NCBI GenBank assembly: GCA_005888695.1 | Contig: VBBH01000062.1 | Location: 1 to 5,344 of the forward strand | Origin: Candidatus Bathyarchaeota archaeon | Lineage (GTDB): Archaea > Thermoproteota > Bathyarchaeia > 40CM-2-53-6 | Length of the DNA stretch: 5,344 nt | Direction of reading: 5' to 3' | Shown: one piece after another, positions 1-5,328 of the stretch | Layout: every line of letters begins with the position of its first letter | Position numbering within the stretch: position 1 is the stretch's first letter | Program-made: the position numbers and the translations under genes | Notes under the pieces: generated by a model | Databases searched by the model: none | What the model was told of the DNA's origin: nothing | Seen by the model: the letters and a program-made list of their open reading frames with translations, nothing else

Positions 1-2
1 CA

Positions 3-692
3 CTCTCAACAATTCTCTACACTGGCGACATCAACTGCATCGACACCCTGACCACCAAAGCAGCCGAGCCACAAGAATGCGACATGCTGGTAATCGAGGC
101 GACATACGGCTCCCCCACCTACAGGTTCCCGAGAAGAGAACAGGTCTACTCAGAGATGGTCGAATGGGCATTATACACAATCAACCAAGGAATCCTACCT
201 GTCTTTCATGTATACGCTGCCGGGAAGGCTCAAGAAGTTGTGCGATTATTCAATCTCTACACTAGAATCCCGGTTATTGTCAGTCCAAGACTGGACGGGG
301 TCAACAGGGCATACACGAAATCGGGCCAGCCACTCGAATGGAAAGTCTCCACATCTCACGAGGGAAGAGAACTCTTACAGAAAGGGCCCTGCATCTATCT
401 TACCACACCATCCCAGAACGGCAGCACGGCAGAGTTAGCGAATAGAAGAATTGCTCGGGCCTATGCCACAGGTTGGGCAATGTCGTACTGGAGGGGAGAT
501 GCGGGCTTTCCACTAAGCAGTCATGCGGACTTTGATCAATTAGTCTCATACATCAAGGACTGCAAGCCAAAACATGTCTACGTCTTCACCGGGTTTGTGG
601 ACGGAATAAGGAGAGCCTTGAGTGCAGCGCTAGGAAAGGAAACGAAGTTGGTACCTTCGTTTCTACAAAGAACAATTACTGAACAGTACTAG
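3..692 (+). CDS. beta-CASP metallo-beta-lactamase-fold hydrolase, C-terminal part (5' end outside window)
   Basis: The reading frame is open from the window edge and ends at TAG 690-692, giving 229 residues; the N-terminal metallo-beta-lactamase half with the HxHxDH motif is missing because the window starts inside the gene. Visible motifs are YTGD (Asp codon at 27-29, metal-ligand motif 4), IEATYG (motif A acid at 96-98), AAGKAQEV (the G(R/K)AQE segment of the beta-CASP cap), ATGWAM, and FPLSSHADF (motif B His at 522-524). The family comprises zinc-dependent nucleases; this short archaeal type (COG1236-like) is usually annotated as an RNA-processing exonuclease. The position where RNA-acting relatives carry the motif C histidine (VxxxHG) reads VYVFTG, with Thr at 588-590, so substrate and activity are uncertain. 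It converges on the V4R gene with only 25 bases between stops. Fold confidence is high; exact substrate is not known. Confidence 0.88.
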   Translation, partial: LSTILYTGDINCIDTLTTKAAEPQECDMLVIEATYGSPTYRFPRREQVYSEMVEWALYTINQGILPVFHVYAAGKAQEVVRLFNLYTRIPVIVSPRLDGVNRAYTKSGQPLEWKVSTSHEGRELLQKGPCIYLTTPSQNGSTAELANRRIARAYATGWAMSYWRGDAGFPLSSHADFDQLVSYIKDCKPKHVYVFTGFVDGIRRALSAALGKETKLVPSFLQRTITEQY

Positions 693-694
693 TC

Positions 695-705
695 GAGTCT
701 TTTTC
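695..705 (+). terminator. T-run terminator of the beta-CASP gene
   Basis: Eight bases after the TAG stop the plus strand has a run of five T (700-704). Archaeal RNA polymerase commonly terminates at such T-rich tracts without a hairpin. The opposing gene ends at 718, so a stop signal here would limit transcription into it. The tract is short, so this is a moderate call. Confidence 0.45.
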
Positions 706-717
706 AGAGATGGTATT

Positions 718-1302
718 TCAGGATGCTGCTAGTGAGAGAATGAACTTGCAATCATTGTCTCCCTTCGCTTTGCACTCGATCTCCTGGGATCGCATGTTCT
801 TCCCGACAAGTTGACAGAAAATTCCCTCTAGATAGCCCGAGGTGAATCTGCAAATGGGTTTCAAGGATACGCCAGCATCTTCAGCTTCAAAGCTATTCTG
901 AACAATCACGACCGCTTTGCCAACAGAGATTTCCAGCTCCTTGACCTGCATCTTCCCAAACCCCATATTCGACTCCTCGACCGCTGTCCGGATGAAATCG
1001 GGCAGACCCTCAGGGCGATTGAGTCCCAGACCTTCTGCCTTTGAGGATAATACGATTCCTTCTTCGGTCCCGACTCTCCTCCCAGCAACTTCCAGGATCA
1101 CGCCTGATGCGGTCCCGGCTACACGTGAAAGCTCCTTCCGAATCAGCGAGAACGCGTCTCGCCTTAATAGCACGACCTTCTGTCCGAAATATTCCACCTC
1201 ACCCACTTCATCCCTGAACCTAATCGAGTTCAGCGAGCTAATCAATCGTCGCAGGCCATTGGAAGAGTATCGACTTAGAAAATCACTCAATCCGTCTTTC
1301 AC
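718..1302 (-). CDS. V4R-domain protein (4-vinyl reductase/Bet3-like fold)
   Basis: The product is 194 residues and starts with GTG at 1302-1300. The C-terminal part matches the V4R pattern: GYLEGIFCQLVGKNM followed by ECKAKGDNDCKF, that is Cys177-x-A-x-Gly181-x3-Cys185-x-Phe187, with further cysteines at 151 and 163. V4R domains are small ligand- or metal-binding modules found in regulators such as XylR/DmpR types and in bacteriochlorophyll synthesis proteins, and share a fold with the TRAPP subunit Bet3. Residues 1-65 look helical and may be a dimerisation or partner-binding segment. There is no DNA-binding domain, membrane segment or signal peptide. Its GTG overlaps the TGA of the upstream MinD-like ATPase (GTGA), which indicates translational coupling and probably a joint function. 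The ligand is unknown; an enzymatic role as a vinyl reductase is not implied. Confidence 0.85.
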   Translation of the reverse strand: MKDGLSDFLSRYSSNGLRRLISSLNSIRFRDEVGEVEYFGQKVVLLRRDAFSLIRKELSRVAGTASGVILEVAGRRVGTEEGIVLSSKAEGLGLNRPEGLPDFIRTAVEESNMGFGKMQVKELEISVGKAVVIVQNSFEAEDAGVSLKPICRFTSGYLEGIFCQLVGKNMRSQEIECKAKGDNDCKFILSLAAS

Positions 1303-2081
1303 CTTTTTTGATCGAACCCTTCGAAGGCTTTCGCGACCTTTGTGAACCGTTCAGACATAGGATTCTTCGGCATCGAAAGAACGAAAACCGATTTGCTCAA
1401 TGAACCGAGAATATCGTCCGAGAATGGAAGCCAAGCTAGCAGTTCAGTGTTCAGGTTCGCTGCTATCTTTTTCGCGAGAAGTGTAATCTGGGAATCCCGG
1501 ATCCCTTTCGGAACCATGTTTAACGCGAGATGTGCGGGCTTCTCCAGTACCCGTGCGAGCTCAATGATCACGCCGGTTCCGAAGATATCCTGCTGATCGA
1601 GTCTCGACACGATCAGGAGATGATCGCAAACTCCCATAGCGAGTAATGTATCATTCTCTATCCCTGGGTGAGTGTCGATCATCAGAAAGTCGAGCTTAAA
1701 GTGATCCTTCAATCTCGCGATGGCTTTTGAGAAACTGTCCACCTCGAAACCAGTCCTCAAAGTTTTCAGCATCTCATCCACTCTAGAACTTGCAGGGCAG
1801 AAGTAGACTTCACCCTTCGATATGCCGAGCCTGTCGTTCATCGAGATCGCTGCCATCTCTGGGCTCGCCGAGCCACGGAGTACATCGTTCAGAGTATACT
1901 TGACCTCACTTGGGTCAATATTGAAGATAACATGCAGTCCTGGTCCCTCCAGGTCCATATCCATGACACAGACCCGCTTACCGTCGAGTGCCAGAGCAAC
2001 CGAGGTGTTTGCTGTGATGGTGCTCTTTCCTGTCCCGCCTTTGAATGAATGAACTGCTATGCTCTTGGCCGTTTTTTCCAC
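1299..2081 (-). CDS. MinD/ParA-family P-loop ATPase
   Basis: The product is 260 residues, a typical length for the MinD/ParA (SIMIBI, deviant Walker A) family. The deviant Walker A motif KGGTGKST lies at residues 14-21, with signature Lys14 and catalytic Lys19; the A' region is MDMDLEGPGL (40-49, Asp43); Walker B is FLMIDTHPG (132-140, Asp136). Such proteins dimerise around ATP and act as positional or assembly switches for partners, plasmids or membrane complexes. No clear C-terminal amphipathic membrane-targeting helix is seen; the end is FEGFDQKR. The start is GTG at 2081, supported by GGGAGGT eleven bases upstream; no other start lies upstream before an in-frame stop. It overlaps the V4R gene by four bases, and no ParB-like gene is present, so a chromosome-partitioning role is not indicated. 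Family is certain; cellular task is not. Confidence 0.93.
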   Translation of the reverse strand: MEKTAKSIAVHSFKGGTGKSTITANTSVALALDGKRVCVMDMDLEGPGLHVIFNIDPSEVKYTLNDVLRGSASPEMAAISMNDRLGISKGEVYFCPASSRVDEMLKTLRTGFEVDSFSKAIARLKDHFKLDFLMIDTHPGIENDTLLAMGVCDHLLIVSRLDQQDIFGTGVIIELARVLEKPAHLALNMVPKGIRDSQITLLAKKIAANLNTELLAWLPFSDDILGSLSKSVFVLSMPKNPMSERFTKVAKAFEGFDQKR

Positions 2082-2092
2082 CGTAGCTTTTG

Positions 2093-2099
2093 ACCTCCC
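2093..2099 (-). promoter_or_regulatory. Shine-Dalgarno site of the MinD-like gene
   Basis: On the minus strand GGGAGGT precedes the GTG codon at 2081 with eleven bases between. It is the strongest ribosome binding site in the window and decides the GTG start. Its presence argues that this gene has a leader, unlike the leaderless-looking promoters elsewhere in the window. A weak TATA-like GTTTTAG lies further upstream at 2156-2162. Confidence 0.6.
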
Positions 2100-2154
2100 G
2101 TTTGCAAATCGATTAGTGTTGAAGGGTTCAGGCCATGCTCAACATGATTGATGG

Positions 2155-2198
2155 GCTAAAACGTCATGTAACCCACTCAGGACGGCCGCAGAGTCGGT
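2155..2198 (-). terminator. Possible hairpin terminator or attenuator after Sec61-beta
   Basis: On the minus strand, just after the Sec61-beta stop, ACCGACTC (2198-2191) can pair with GAGTGGGT (2178-2171) in seven of eight positions around a twelve-base loop that contains CGGCCG. A run of four T follows ten bases later (2161-2158). The stem is short and the T-run weak, so it may instead be an attenuator or chance. It would separate Sec61-beta from the MinD-like gene. Confidence 0.25.
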
Positions 2199-2204
2199 GA
2201 ATGC

Positions 2205-2402
2205 TCAGACCTTGATGATACCTGCGAAAGAGAGAGCTCTGAGCAGGAGTACCACTGCGACAAGACTCATGCCTGAGATGACTACTAGGTAAGGACTGAT
2301 CTTGACACCTGGAGTGTCTTCTTCGAAGAAACGGAGCAATCCTGCGCTGGCAGCGGGCATCGGCGCTTCATCCCGTCTTCTCTTTTCACGTTTCGTGCTC
2401 AA
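2205..2402 (-). CDS. secG: Preprotein translocase subunit Sec61-beta (archaeal SecG)
   Basis: The 65-residue product has the complete architecture of archaeal Sec61-beta: a basic N-terminus (KREKRRR, residues 4-10), the signature MPAASAGLLRFFEED (15-29), then TPGVKISP, and one C-terminal transmembrane helix at about residues 38-60 (VVISGMSLVAVVLLLRAL and following). It is the small non-essential-type subunit of the SecYE-beta protein-conducting channel in the cytoplasmic membrane, N-terminus in the cytosol. The start is TTG at 2402: the frame has a TGA two codons upstream, and the only other early start (Met15) would cut into the signature. GGTG sits nine bases before the TTG. An out-of-frame ATG seven bases upstream opens a seven-codon reading frame that overlaps the start. 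The gene has its own TATA-like box and lies 123 bases before the MinD-like gene on the same strand. Confidence 0.9.
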   Translation of the reverse strand: MSTKREKRRRDEAPMPAASAGLLRFFEEDTPGVKISPYLVVISGMSLVAVVLLLRALSFAGIIKV

Positions 2403-2449
2403 TCTTCATGACACCCAGTTTATTGATTGCTTCTTCAAAGGTACTTACC

Positions 2450-2462
2450 GAGCTATAAAGCC
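2450..2462 (-). promoter_or_regulatory. TATA-like promoter of Sec61-beta
   Basis: The minus strand reads GGCTTTATAGCTC, with the TATA-like core CTTTATAG at 2460-2453. Archaeal start sites usually lie about 25 bases downstream, here near 2430, which would leave a leader of about 28 bases before the TTG at 2402, long enough for the GGTG ribosome binding site at 2415-2412. Inferred from motif and spacing only. Confidence 0.5.
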
Positions 2463-2568
2463 TAACGTCGGGTTAATTCACGTCCTTGTCAGTTTACAAC
2501 CATCGCTATTGACGTCTTCCAGGCTCGACCTCTGCAGATTGGTTCACCCGAATTCTCACAATCTTCGT

Positions 2569-2754
2569 TCAGAAACGTTCGGTGGGCTTTTGAGTGGAAG
2601 AATAGCATTCAACCTGACTTTGTCCAGTGAAGACCGACGAAACACCGTGAGGTTTGTCCGACTCTTGATTAGGCTGGTCTATTTCTGGCTCTGTTAGCGC
2701 TGCCCAGGCTGCAGGCTTAGCGGCAGTTGCGGGCATTGTGATTTGGTGGGCCAT
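2569..2754 (-). CDS. Doubtful 61-residue ORF with leaderless-type promoter
   Basis: I do not recognise this product. It starts at ATG 2754-2752 and ends at TGA 2571-2569. The first 20 residues are rich in alanine (PATAAKPAAWAA), followed by an acidic, glutamine-rich, polar stretch (EPEIDQPNQESDKP) and an end rich in Ser, Thr and Gln; there is no membrane segment, signal peptide or familiar motif, and it would be mostly disordered. The only positive evidence is a TATA-like ACTTAAA centred 25 bases before the ATG, which would put the transcription start at or beside the A of the start codon, a leaderless arrangement common in archaea. No Shine-Dalgarno site is present. It could equally be a non-coding RNA or spacer in which an ORF occurs by chance. 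Confidence 0.25.
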   Translation of the reverse strand: MAHQITMPATAAKPAAWAALTEPEIDQPNQESDKPHGVSSVFTGQSQVECYSSTQKPTERF

Positions 2755-2774
2755 AATCCCTTTGGTTCGGTCTC

Positions 2775-2783
2775 GTTTAAGTA
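2775..2783 (-). promoter_or_regulatory. TATA-like box (ACTTAAAC) upstream of 2754
   Basis: The minus strand reads TACTTAAACG, with the core ACTTAAA at 2782-2776. The same CTTAAAC string occurs at the proposed glyA promoter, which makes it more credible as a promoter element of this organism. Predicted initiation is near 2754, exactly at the ATG of the small ORF. It lies 70 bases downstream of glyA, so it would drive a separate transcript. Confidence 0.4.
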
Positions 2784-2838
2784 GACTCAGAAGCACTTCA
2801 GAGGAAATTCAATCTCACTAGACGCATAACAATTCAGA

Positions 2839-2850
2839 CTGTCTCGACAG
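2839..2850 (-). terminator. Small palindrome immediately after the glyA stop
   Basis: The bases after TAG read CTGTCGAGACAG on the minus strand, a perfect 12-base palindrome-like repeat (CTGTC/GACAG). As RNA it could form a four-pair stem with a CGAG loop. No T-run follows directly; the downstream stretch GAATTGTTATG is only moderately T-rich. It may help 3'-end formation of glyA, but the evidence is thin. Confidence 0.2.
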
Positions 2851-4179
2851 CTACTGTAGCTTGATGTACTCGTAGGCTTCTCTACTTGAGCCGAATGCAT
2901 AGTGTATCTTGTTGAAATTCTTCTTCAAAGATCCAACGTCCGAACGGATTCTTTCTCCTTGTTCGCCCTTAACCACGACCCTAGCTATGAGGTCTGCGAT
3001 CTCTCTCATCTGCGGCTCCTTCATTCCCAACCTCGTGACCTCCGAGACTCCGCATCTTATTCCGCCGGGCGCTTCGAAGTGTCGGCCCATCTTCACGTCA
3101 TACGGTAATAGGTTCCGGTTGAGAATAATATTCGAGTCTTCGAGTTTTTTCTCTAGAGTTTTACCGTCCCCGTAGTCTGTAATGTCAGCTATGATCACGT
3201 GAGACTTTGTGAATCCCTTCTTTTCCCCGAGAACTTTCAAACCATCCTCGTTCAGTTTGTCTGCTAGGGCACGGCTGTTCTTCACGATTTGCGAAGCATA
3301 CTCTTTACCGTATACCATCATCTCCGCAAACATGATCGCCTTCCCCGCGAGATGATGAAGATGATGGTTACTCGTATTGCCTGGAAAAGTGGCTCGCTTG
3401 ATATTCTCGCCATGTTCCGACTTTGAGATGATCAAACCGCCCTGTGGACCTGGAAGTGTCTTGTGCGTGCTCGCCGTCATTGCGTCTGCGCCTTCATTCA
3501 TCGGGTCTTGGAATTGTCCACCAGCGACCAGTCCGGCAACGTGAGCCGCATCATAGCAAACACTTGCATTATTATCGTGGAACACTTCGGAGAGCTCCTT
3601 CACCGGTTGCGGGAACGGGAGGACGCTGCCTCCGAACATACCCAATGACATCTTCTTCCCATCGGATACCAGCTTCTTCACTTTCTTCGCGGTGGCGTCG
3701 ACGTCAATGTTCATCTCGTCCACATCGAACGGGAAATACTCCACGTCCAATCCACGAACCGATCCAGCTGTTCCGCCGAATTCCTTCCGTCCCATGCTGA
3801 TGTGCCCGCCCGCGGGGATTGCTAGGGCCATCATTGTATCGCCTGGATTCGTGAATGTAGTGTATGCGACGAGGTTTGCGCAGACTCCTGAGATGGGTCG
3901 TACGTCTGCGAACTCGACTCTGAATAGCGCCTTTGCTAGGTCAATGCAGACTTGTTCTACCTGGTCAATGTATCTACAGCCTGCGTAGACCCTCTCGCCA
4001 GTCCATCCCTCTGCGTATCGATTACCAAAGTCGGAAATGATGGCCTCCCGGACGGCGATGCTTGGAATGTTCTCGCTGGCGATTAGGGGTAGGCTTGCTT
4101 CGAACCATTTGTGATGGGCCATTAGTAATTCGAATACTCGATCATGCATCTTCTTCGGCTCGAGAGTCAGAGTTGTCAT
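2851..4179 (-). CDS. glyA: Serine hydroxymethyltransferase, archaeal type
   Basis: The 442-residue product is a full-length PLP-dependent fold-type I serine hydroxymethyltransferase, interconverting serine and glycine with transfer of a one-carbon unit to a tetrahydropterin. Motifs in order: LIASENIPS (32-40), NRYAEGW and GERVYAGCRYIDQVE (53-75), AGGHISMG (123-130), YDAAHVAGL (209-217, with the PLP-stacking/pyridine-binding Asp210 and His213), STHKTLPGPQGG (237-248, Schiff-base Lys240), and GGIRCGVSEVTRLGM (372-386, carboxylate-binding Arg375). RVYAG in place of bacterial RYYGG, and the ending AYEYIKLQ, fit the archaeal/TACK branch. The ATG start at 4179 lies about 12 bases after the transcription start predicted from CTTAAAC at 4219-4213; no strong Shine-Dalgarno site is seen. 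It is probably transcribed alone. Whether the carrier is tetrahydrofolate or tetrahydromethanopterin cannot be told from this sequence. Confidence 0.97.
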   Translation of the reverse strand: MTTLTLEPKKMHDRVFELLMAHHKWFEASLPLIASENIPSIAVREAIISDFGNRYAEGWTGERVYAGCRYIDQVEQVCIDLAKALFRVEFADVRPISGVCANLVAYTTFTNPGDTMMALAIPAGGHISMGRKEFGGTAGSVRGLDVEYFPFDVDEMNIDVDATAKKVKKLVSDGKKMSLGMFGGSVLPFPQPVKELSEVFHDNNASVCYDAAHVAGLVAGGQFQDPMNEGADAMTASTHKTLPGPQGGLIISKSEHGENIKRATFPGNTSNHHLHHLAGKAIMFAEMMVYGKEYASQIVKNSRALADKLNEDGLKVLGEKKGFTKSHVIIADITDYGDGKTLEKKLEDSNIILNRNLLPYDVKMGRHFEAPGGIRCGVSEVTRLGMKEPQMREIADLIARVVVKGEQGERIRSDVGSLKKNFNKIHYAFGSSREAYEYIKLQ

Positions 4180-4211
4180 GAAGAGTCGTGGATTCTCGCG
4201 GTTGGAAGCCT

Positions 4212-4220
4212 AGTTTAAGA
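4212..4220 (-). promoter_or_regulatory. TATA-like promoter of glyA
   Basis: The minus strand reads ATCTTAAACTAG, with the core CTTAAAC at 4219-4213. Initiation about 25 bases downstream falls near 4191, leaving a leader of roughly a dozen bases before the glyA ATG. Because TTTAA is nearly symmetrical, the same box could also work towards the right (plus strand). Confidence 0.55.
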
Positions 4221-4253
4221 TTTGGATGGCTTGGGTTTTCGAAGCCGGAGATA

Positions 4254-4292
4254 CGAACCGTCCAATCAACGATCAAGTTGATGGATGGTTTG
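4254..4292. repeat. Long imperfect inverted repeat (16-pair hairpin) between the DtxR-family gene and glyA
   Basis: Arms 4254-4270 and 4277-4292 pair as C-G, G-T, AACC/GGTT, G-T, TCCA/TGGA, then TCAAC/GTTGA around the six-base loop GATCAA, with one bulged A at 4265 (or 4264). As RNA both imperfect pairs are G-U on the plus strand but A-C mismatches on the minus strand, so the fold is better in a rightward transcript. As DNA it is a 39-base dyad 35 bases upstream of the glyA TATA box and could bind a dimeric regulator. It is the strongest secondary-structure signal in the window. Function unknown. Confidence 0.6.
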
Positions 4293-4296
4293 AGAG

Positions 4297-4310
4297 GAAA
4301 AAGCCGGGGC
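4297..4310 (-). terminator. T-run terminator of the DtxR-family transcript
   Basis: On the minus strand, 60-odd bases after the DtxR-family stop codon, GCCCCGGCTTTTTCC places five T (4302-4298) after a GC-rich stretch. This is the first T-run downstream of that gene on its strand and precedes the glyA promoter, so it is the likely 3' end of the regulator transcript. Confidence 0.4.
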
Positions 4311-4365
4311 ACAGTTGCAGAAGTGGCGGTCGGTAGGTAACTCTTTTTCCGAACCTTTCGAGTCT

Positions 4366-4881
4366 TTACTGCTTCCTAAACTGTTTCCACCAGTCCATGT
4401 TTCTCCCCGCAAACTTGACGAACCTTCCCAATGCCTCCAAAGTCTCCGAGTCAACATAATGCTCTAGAACCTCTGTCACTCGTTGAGCGTTCAACTCTTT
4501 CACATCGAACAATCGTAGGAATTGCACCAAGAGCGCATGTCTTTGCCCAAGTGTCTCAGCCATCTCTCTGCCTCTCTCAGTCAATATTATCCCTCCATAC
4601 TTCTGGTGGACGATCAACTGGTCCCGATCCAATCGTTCGAGCATGTTAGTGACCGTCGGAGGTTTCACGTGCAAGTGACTGGAGATGTCGACTGGTTTTG
4701 CATATCCTCTTTCCCGGATCAGCTCATAAATGATCTCGACATAATCCTCAATCCTCGGCGTCTGTTCCCTCCTTGAAGGTTGGTGAGCCGAGGCCAGTTC
4801 GGCGAGGTGGCTGCTTGTTGACTCCTCAACATGCTTCTTAGACGCCTCTCTCTTCCTGGTGCTGAAGCGTTGTGTTGGCAT
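4366..4881 (-). CDS. DtxR/MntR-family metal-dependent transcriptional regulator
   Basis: The 171-residue product matches the MntR/DtxR family. After a polar 40-residue extension, residues 41-105 form the winged helix-turn-helix (PRIEDYVEIIYELI, then PVDISSHLHVKPPTVTNMLERL, and the wing YGGIILTERG). The dimerisation/metal domain follows. All six ligands of Bacillus MntR have counterparts: Asp46, Glu49, His115, Glu137, Glu140, His141 (EVLEHYV). The protein ends at 171 with no FeoA/SH3-like third domain, so it is the short MntR-like type. Family members bind Mn(II) or Fe(II) and repress or activate transport and storage genes. The start is ATG at 4881; GTGA eight bases upstream is a weak ribosome site. 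It follows the upstream small gene by 21 bases with no terminator, suggesting one transcript. Which metal it senses cannot be read off; no transporter gene is in view. Confidence 0.92.
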   Translation of the reverse strand: MPTQRFSTRKREASKKHVEESTSSHLAELASAHQPSRREQTPRIEDYVEIIYELIRERGYAKPVDISSHLHVKPPTVTNMLERLDRDQLIVHQKYGGIILTERGREMAETLGQRHALLVQFLRLFDVKELNAQRVTEVLEHYVDSETLEALGRFVKFAGRNMDWWKQFRKQ

Positions 4882-4902
4882 GAGTTCACTTTTTTCTTAG
4901 AG

Positions 4903-5328
4903 CTATCCGCGTACAGGCAACCCGAGCGTGTCGCGCAGTTTTCTCCAGATTGGCTCCATTGGACCGGGTTCCAGGCTCAGAACCACGATCTGATTGTCAA
5001 ATGAGAAGAAGACCATGTCCACTCTCTGGTATTGTATCGAGATTTGCTCGAGCTGTCCACACTGAGCCTCCAATTGTTGGAGAGCATCGAGTACGAGAGG
5101 CGGAACACTGCTCATGAACTTTCTATCATAGGCCTCAGGAGTTAGACTGGGAACGTTCGACCTCATCCTTGACTCTTTAAGCCTCTGGTTTCGGTCGAGA
5201 ATTGCGACATAGCGAATCCTATTATCCAATGCGAAAAGCTGGTCCACAAGTGAAGGGCCGGTTCTGCTCATACGATGATCGACGGGATTGTCTCCCCTGA
5301 ACCGGTTGGAAAAAGCTTTCCTGAGCAT
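4903..5328 (-). CDS. Small archaeal protein resembling the DUF6659/roadblock-like group
   Basis: The product is 141 residues, soluble, without signal peptide or membrane segment. The core begins VDQLFALDNRIRYVAILDRNQ (28-48), a helix leading into a beta hairpin, resembling the LD-x-RIRY-x-x-(I/V) pattern I associate with DUF6659 proteins of Nitrososphaeria. A long helix follows (64-90), then strands at about 93-101, 104-110 and 113-120 (VDMVFFSFDNQIVVLSLE) and a final helix (123-134). This helix-strand-strand-helix-three strands-helix order is that of the roadblock/LC7 (profilin-like) fold, a dimerising signalling or scaffold module. The name is my recollection of a pattern, not a search result. 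Start ATG 5328 is used, but Met20 is a plausible alternative since residues 1-19 are basic and poorly patterned; the promoter is outside the window. It lies 21 bases before the DtxR-family gene, probably co-transcribed. Confidence 0.7.
   Translation of the reverse strand: MLRKAFSNRFRGDNPVDHRMSRTGPSLVDQLFALDNRIRYVAILDRNQRLKESRMRSNVPSLTPEAYDRKFMSSVPPLVLDALQQLEAQCGQLEQISIQYQRVDMVFFSFDNQIVVLSLEPGPMEPIWRKLRDTLGLPVRG

Larger units (their letters stand above)
2403..2850. other. 448-base region without a firm gene
   Basis: Between the Sec61-beta start and the glyA stop I see no tRNA, rRNA, SRP RNA or RNase P signature and no repeat. It holds the Sec61-beta promoter, a second TATA-like box (2776-2782) spaced for a leaderless start at 2754, and the doubtful small ORF 2569-2754 read from it. 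The part 2403-2568 contains only the Sec61-beta leader and promoter plus unexplained sequence. A plus-strand frame is also open across 2302-2697 but runs antisense to Sec61-beta and has no start signals. Confidence 0.5.

Noticed and set aside
917..1345. 142-codon open frame on the plus strand opposite the V4R/MinD-like genes
   Set aside because: It is antisense to two well-supported genes, rich in Ser/Pro/Arg as expected for a shadow frame, and shows no motif or ribosome site.
1299..2081. Plasmid or chromosome partition (parA) locus
   Set aside because: No ParB-like gene or parS-like repeats are present; the neighbours are a V4R protein and Sec61-beta, so only the family name is justified.
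2302..2697. 131-codon open frame on the plus strand across Sec61-beta and the intergenic region
   Set aside because: Its first third is antisense to the clear Sec61-beta gene, there is no promoter or Shine-Dalgarno site, and the protein shows no recognisable domain.
3340..3372. gatgatgaagatgatgg run in glyA as a repeat or C/D-box RNA
   Set aside because: It encodes the His-rich NHHLHHL segment of the enzyme (residues 271-277), which explains the repeat; no box D partner is placed suitably.
3444..3988. Several plus-strand open frames inside glyA
   Set aside because: They are Arg/Ser/His/Pro-rich antisense shadows of a full-length serine hydroxymethyltransferase.
4241..4365. Possible tRNA or other stable RNA around the hairpin and the GGTTCGG string
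   Set aside because: GGTTCGG on the minus strand is not followed by a T-arm complement or acceptor stem, and no cloverleaf can be drawn; only the single hairpin stands.
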